64,000 nucleotides of DNA from Prosopocoilus inquinatus. Taxonomy: Eukaryota > Arthropoda > Insecta > Coleoptera > Lucanidae. This document shows, piece after piece, positions 63,386-64,000 of the stretch. The DNA lies in NCBI GenBank assembly GCA_036172665.1, contig CM069875.1:12108001-12172000 (forward strand), in the 5' to 3' direction. The position numbers and the translations under genes are program-made. Position 1 is the stretch's first letter, and the number at the start of each line of letters is the position of its first letter. Below the pieces are notes generated by a model, which saw only the letters and a list, made by a program, of their open reading frames with translations, was not told the DNA's origin and made no database searches.

Positions 63386-64000
63386 GATTTTTTAAACACA
63401 ACTTATGTCTTTTTATTGTTCTATTCGATAACATTTTTTCTCCTGTACAATGATATATCACACTTAATAGTTGATATTAATCTGAAGCTTAAATAATACA
63501 GATTTTTATGTGAAAATTTTATTTAATACATAATTTCAAATTTTTAGTTCACTTTCTTAGCTATAGTGTAAATTATAATAAACTATTTAAAGTTTTTCTG
63601 TATCGTTATTTTAATAATGCACTGCACTTACGAAAATGATTTTTTACCGAAAAATATCTAGTGGTTCTAATATAACTTGCTAGATCAGTATCTCAGCTTT
63701 AGTATAGGAATGAAAAAGCCTGGTTTTTAATTTTGATTCGCACTGTTGGATTAAAAGAAAAAGTGAATACTAATTATACTAAAAATATTTAGTTATTACT
63801 GAATAGTGCCTTCTGCAAATACATTGGCAGCTAAAACGAATATTTTTGTAATAAATTTGAAAGATACTTTCTATAACAATGTATTTTTTTTTAATTTCTT
63901 TAGCACTCAGTGGCTCTCAACACTTGACTATCTTTATTTATTTTTTTAAATATGGTCAAGTTCACTCGTTTTAACCAGTTGGCACGTTATATCGGAACCA
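63386..64000. other. AT-rich end of the window, nothing recognised
   Basis: No gene or paired repeat supported. Confidence 0.3.

Noticed and set aside
1..64000. tRNA, rRNA, CRISPR and operon features
   Set aside because: No tRNA-like box B/T-loop with matching acceptor stem, no rRNA block and no regularly spaced repeat array was found; the sequence is eukaryotic in character.

Overview
This window looks like about 64 kb of nuclear DNA from an insect with a large, transposon-rich genome. It is AT-rich, has no operons or bacterial signals, and carries insect-style mariner, PIF/Harbinger (HARBI1-like), hAT, gypsy and non-LTR remnants. A possible arthropod TCAGT initiator and an 85-nt intron also fit. 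The order is not certain; a beetle is a guess from the abundance of snap-back repeats. I find no complete host gene. The only host-gene candidate is a weak promoter/small-exon model at 34.37-34.66 kb (+).

Layout. 0-7 kb: two broken mariner transposases (1-533 +, 3685-4337 -), a 1.4-kb foldback element (1191-2602) and a TA-flanked element with a helix-turn-helix remnant (4942-5671). 7-17 kb: MITEs, a cluster of repeats carrying hammerhead-ribozyme motifs (12.19-13.43 kb) and two large palindromic elements (14228-15409, 15412-17074). 17-26 kb: hAT elements with matching 8-bp target duplications (17434-18801, 20486-21988, 23856-25323), one of them nested in an older MITE. 26-34 kb: a non-LTR retrotransposon tail, small hairpins and further foldback elements. 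34-39 kb: the candidate exon, small MITEs and a 2.9-kb Harbinger relic holding other MITEs. 40-51 kb: Penelope-like fragments, a GC-rich MITE pair, a reverse-strand gypsy fragment, a truncated hAT end and a second type of hammerhead-like motif. 51.7-59.3 kb: a nest in which a gypsy element is split by a Harbinger element (itself holding a small MITE), then abuts a HARBI1-like transposase fragment that is split by a nearly intact 2.5-kb hAT element. 59-64 kb: more MITE and foldback copies.

How the parts relate. The window is a layered record of transposition. Autonomous relics (mariner, Harbinger, hAT, gypsy) sit among non-autonomous derivatives whose ends and target duplications (TA, TWA or 8 bp) show the likely enzyme. 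The most interesting signal is a dispersed repeat family with type I hammerhead self-cleaving ribozyme motifs. One copy (13264-13326) has an intact core and all stems paired. The second is that several unrelated hAT ends are each packed with their own short palindrome.
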